Below are positions 61,248-64,000 of a DNA stretch of 64,000 nucleotides, piece after piece (position 1 is the first letter of the stretch; each line of letters starts with the position of its first letter). A program made the translations under genes and the position numbers. The DNA is from an uncultured Bacilli bacterium (GTDB taxonomy: Bacteria; Bacillota_I; Bacilli_A; RF39; UBA660), in the NCBI GenBank assembly GCA_910584655.1, contig CAJUBJ010000003.1:124001-188000 (forward strand). The letters run 5' to 3'. The notes beneath the pieces are model-generated. The model was not told the DNA's origin. It was given only the letters and a program-made list of their open reading frames with translations, and ran no database searches.

Positions 61248-64000
61248 ATGGTTAGTACGTTATTTCTTTTGGGAGATGTTTTAAAAGAGGGATTTGTCGG
61301 TATTATTTTGACTTTGGATACTTTGATTTATGGTTTAGTATCTTCATCTTTTAAAGTATTTATGGCAATAGCTGGGGCTAGATTATTATCTTCGTCAGCT
61401 TATACTGAAATTGCAAATAAACTTTATGTTATTGTTGGTGTATTGATGCTTTTTGTTCTTTCATACGCTATTTTAAGAGCGATTATTGATCCTGATCAAT
61501 CAACAAAAGGTGAATTTGGACCTAAGATGATAAAAAATGTTATAGTTGCTGTTGTTGGTTTAGCTATAGTACCTTTTTTATTCAATCTTATGTATCAAGC
61601 ACAAGGTTTAATATTAGAACAAGATGTATTAGGAAAATTGTTTTTTAGAATTGATAATACAGATAAAGTTGCAACTGGTGGTAGTATGACTACTGAAGAT
61701 GGAACAACTGTTACTTTTGATCCTGAAGTAAATCCTGATGAATATGTTAAATCTATTGGTGGAGCTGTAACAGCTACAAGTTTATGGCAAGCATTTTTTT
61801 ATCCAGCTGAGGATAGTGGAAAGTCTGCAGAAGAAATAGTAGCTGATCCTTCAAGTTATTTTGTTGCTGGTGGAATAAGTGCTTTATTGTGTGCAGGTAG
61901 TGTTGCTTTGGCTTTTGTACCCGGATTACACTTGCTTGGAATAGGAGCAGCTGTTGCAACTTGTGCTTCTGCTTATATGAATATTTCAGGAGGAATTCAA
62001 GCGTCTCAATTAAGTGATGGAAAGATTACTTTACAAGAAGCTTATTCATTAGCTGCAGCAGGAGAGAGTTTTGGTATTTTTACAGTATTTTTAGATAATT
62101 ATGTAAATGATGGTGAAGTAACCTACTTGTTTGGTATTTCAACTATTGCTGGTGCGTTTGCTTTATATGCATTTATATCATTTAGTATAGATATGGGTAT
62201 ACGTGCTGCGAAATTAGCTTATTTGCAAATCGTTGCACCTGTACCACTTGTAATGCAAGTTTTACCTAAGTTTAAAGATAATTTTAATAAATATACAAAA
62301 ATGGTAACATCTACATTTATAGAGGTATTTATAAGAATTTCTATAGTCTATATAGTAGTTTATATAATTTGTCATTTAACGGAATTATTCTCATCTGTTT
62401 CAATGTGGAGTGCTAGTAGTGATTTGAATTTCGCTGAGAAGACATTAGCTTTAGCTTTATTAATTTTGGGATTGATTGCATTCTGTAAGCAAGCACCAAA
62501 AATTATAGCTGATTCACTTAATTTAGGCAGCGGAAATATGGATTTGGGCTTTAAAGGTTTTAATAAAAAACTTGCTGATGGTGGATTCTATGCTGCTAAA
62601 AGTATGACAGGTGGTGGATTTAAAGCTGCTACTCGTAATGTTAGAAGAACTATTGAAGATGGTGGAAATAAGAGACAAATTTTCACTTCTGCTTTAGGTG
62701 GATTTGGTTCTGGATTTGCACGTGCAACAATGATGAATTTTGGACCGGGACATAAGCCTGCAGAAACATGGCGACAATCAAATGATATAACTGAAAACGC
62801 TGCACAAGCTGCAAATGATGCACACGATAAGCGTTGGGAACGTACTGAGAGAAATAAATCTGATATGGAAAGAGCTAAAAAAGCAAGAGCAGCTTTGGAA
62901 ATGGCAGAAGCAGCATACAATGGAGCAAAAGGTACTCCTCAAGAGGCTGCAATGTTACAGAAACTTAAAGAAGCTCAAGAAGCTTATACAGAAGCAATGT
63001 CTGCTGCTTTCAAATCATCTGCTGTTGGTGCAGTTGCTGATGACTTAGAAAAAAGAGCAAGAGCTTGGACTACAGGTACTGTTAGTACAGCTAAAGAAGA
63101 AGCAGCAATGAAATTTGGTGATGCTTTAGATGGCTTAAAAGGAAAACTACGTGAAGAAGCTTATAAAAAAGATTCTGTTTCACGTCGATTACATGACCAA
63201 TATACTGCATTAAAGAGTCAACCTATAAATCAATATGCTGATGGTTGGGATGAACAATCATATAATGCTGAATATAGAAGACGTTTAGCTGAACTTAACT
63301 CTATAGCTGCAGATCCTAATCTACAATCAAAATTAACTGATGTTAATAATGCACGTATTAGAAGAGATAATGCAGAAGCGGCTTTAAAATCACTTGAAAG
63401 TGCTGGAGTTGCTAAGACTGATGCTAGATATCTTGCAGCAAAACAAACTTTAGATGCTGAAAGGGTTTCATTAGAGAATGCTACTAGTGCATTAAATAGC
63501 CTTGTTAGTACAAGTAAAGGTTTTGATATTACAGTAGATGCAAATGGTCAAATGCAACTTGATATGAGTGATATAAAAGTTGATATGCAAACTGCTATGG
63601 CAAAACGTGATAAAGAAGTTGAGTCTATAAGAATTGCAATGGAAGCGGCTGCAGATGCATTCGTTCAAGCAAAAGCTCAAGAAAAAGATTCAAATACTGC
63701 AAGAGATATTCAAAACTTCATTTCTCAAAATGCCGATTATATTCATGATAATGCAAATGTAGAGATTGTTGTTGGATATGAAAAAGATGCAAATGGAAAT
63801 ACAGATTATTCTAAACCAATTAAAGAATTACTATCTGCAGCGATTGCAAAAGGTTTTGGAAAAGATGCTGTTGATAAAGGTAAATTTAATCCTGGTTCAG
63901 ACTTTAAAGCACAAGCTGCGTTTGAACTTGAGACAACTCATGATGGCAAGATTACATATAAATTGGAAGGCGACGAATATGTTCCATATGATCAAAATAA
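61248..64000 (+). CDS. VirB6/TrbL-like membrane protein with long coiled-coil tail, 3' end missing
   Basis: The frame is open from ATG 61248 (GGGTGAT upstream) to the right edge, so at least 917 residues. Residues 1-430 hold about eight hydrophobic helices (IANKLYVIVGVLMLFVLSYAIL; MIKNVIVAVVGLAIVPFLF; AYLQIVAPVPLVMQVLPKF), the style of VirB6/TrbL polytopic channel proteins. From about 430 the chain is soluble and helical with Ala/Glu/Lys-rich coiled-coil sequence (RAKKARAALEMAEAAY). Such tails occur in VirB6/TrbL proteins of Gram-positive systems. VirB4, VirD4 and similar genes would be expected past the edge. Confidence 0.65.
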   Translation, partial: MVSTLFLLGDVLKEGFVGIILTLDTLIYGLVSSSFKVFMAIAGARLLSSSAYTEIANKLYVIVGVLMLFVLSYAILRAIIDPDQSTKGEFGPKMIKNVIVAVVGLAIVPFLFNLMYQAQGLILEQDVLGKLFFRIDNTDKVATGGSMTTEDGTTVTFDPEVNPDEYVKSIGGAVTATSLWQAFFYPAEDSGKSAEEIVADPSSYFVAGGISALLCAGSVALAFVPGLHLLGIGAAVATCASAYMNISGGIQASQLSDGKITLQEAYSLAAAGESFGIFTVFLDNYVNDGEVTYLFGISTIAGAFALYAFISFSIDMGIRAAKLAYLQIVAPVPLVMQVLPKFKDNFNKYTKMVTSTFIEVFIRISIVYIVVYIICHLTELFSSVSMWSASSDLNFAEKTLALALLILGLIAFCKQAPKIIADSLNLGSGNMDLGFKGFNKKLADGGFYAAKSMTGGGFKAATRNVRRTIEDGGNKRQIFTSALGGFGSGFARATMMNFGPGHKPAETWRQSNDITENAAQAANDAHDKRWERTERNKSDMERAKKARAALEMAEAAYNGAKGTPQEAAMLQKLKEAQEAYTEAMSAAFKSSAVGAVADDLEKRARAWTTGTVSTAKEEAAMKFGDALDGLKGKLREEAYKKDSVSRRLHDQYTALKSQPINQYADGWDEQSYNAEYRRRLAELNSIAADPNLQSKLTDVNNARIRRDNAEAALKSLESAGVAKTDARYLAAKQTLDAERVSLENATSALNSLVSTSKGFDITVDANGQMQLDMSDIKVDMQTAMAKRDKEVESIRIAMEAAADAFVQAKAQEKDSNTARDIQNFISQNADYIHDNANVEIVVGYEKDANGNTDYSKPIKELLSAAIAKGFGKDAVDKGKFNPGSDFKAQAAFELETTHDGKITYKLEGDEYVPYDQN

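Noticed and set aside
62588..62920. Minus-strand frame opposite the VirB6-like gene, and plus-strand frame 62815-63048
   Set aside because: The long open frame from 61248 to the edge explains the region; these are shadows of it.

Overview
The window is AT-rich, densely coded DNA from a low-GC Gram-positive bacterium. Genes use strong AGGAGG-type ribosome sites, TTGACA/TATAAT promoters and hairpin-plus-U terminators. TGA is used as a stop and Trp is TGG, so this is code 11, not a Mycoplasma-type code. An endospore former in the Bacilli (for example an Erysipelotrichales/RF39-like uncultured gut lineage; the rank is a guess) fits a Cse60-type gene, a SpoVB/YtgP flippase, a CotY/CotZ-type coat protein, a RodA/FtsW/SpoVE protein and two sites matching the sigma-K promoter pattern. 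No rRNA, tRNA, CRISPR array, transposase or integrase is visible, and no gene-free stretch exceeds about 210 bases.

Region 1 (1-20397) is a surface-protein locus. It opens with a giant glycine-repeat (probable beta-helix) protein cut by the left edge, then a 40-residue coupled gene and a coiled-coil protein. It continues with three signal-peptidase-like proteins (one with an intact Ser/His/Asp set, one lacking Ser and His, one lacking the usual Asp) and eight small secreted or anchored proteins resembling SipW-dependent TasA/camelysin fibre subunits. In the middle of this operon sits a membrane-tethered McrB-like AAA+ ATPase followed by a DUF2357-like partner without a recognisable nuclease. 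This combination is my best candidate for an undescribed system.

Region 2 (20424-41055) is mostly housekeeping and spore-related. It has a NUDIX/winged-helix (NrtR-like) gene with a candidate operator that recurs before the next gene, then a histidine phosphatase, a P-loop/CYTH protein and thymidine kinase. Next come cse60, a flippase, trmB, a lipoprotein, a YtxG/YtxH-like pair, a cadherin-like-domain surface protein, T-box-controlled tyrS and a YfhO protein. A kinase-like protein, two coat-like genes, a RodA/FtsW protein, an EIIB-like protein and a three-gene minus-strand operon (thioredoxin-like, CPBP protease, metallophosphoesterase) complete it.

Region 3 (41165-64000) is an envelope-spanning apparatus. 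A seven-gene operon encodes two surface proteins (one of 1982 residues with a likely thioester domain), a pilin-like protein, a CpaB-like SAF protein, a CpaF/TadA ATPase and TadB and TadC. After a terminator come two YfhO-type membrane proteins, then a strong promoter driving four small pilin-like proteins and a TadZ-like protein with a broken P-loop. The last genes are two VirB2/TrbC-like small membrane proteins and a VirB6/TrbL-like protein running off the right edge. The mix of Tad parts with type IV secretion-like parts suggests a hybrid pilus or secretion machine that continues beyond the window.
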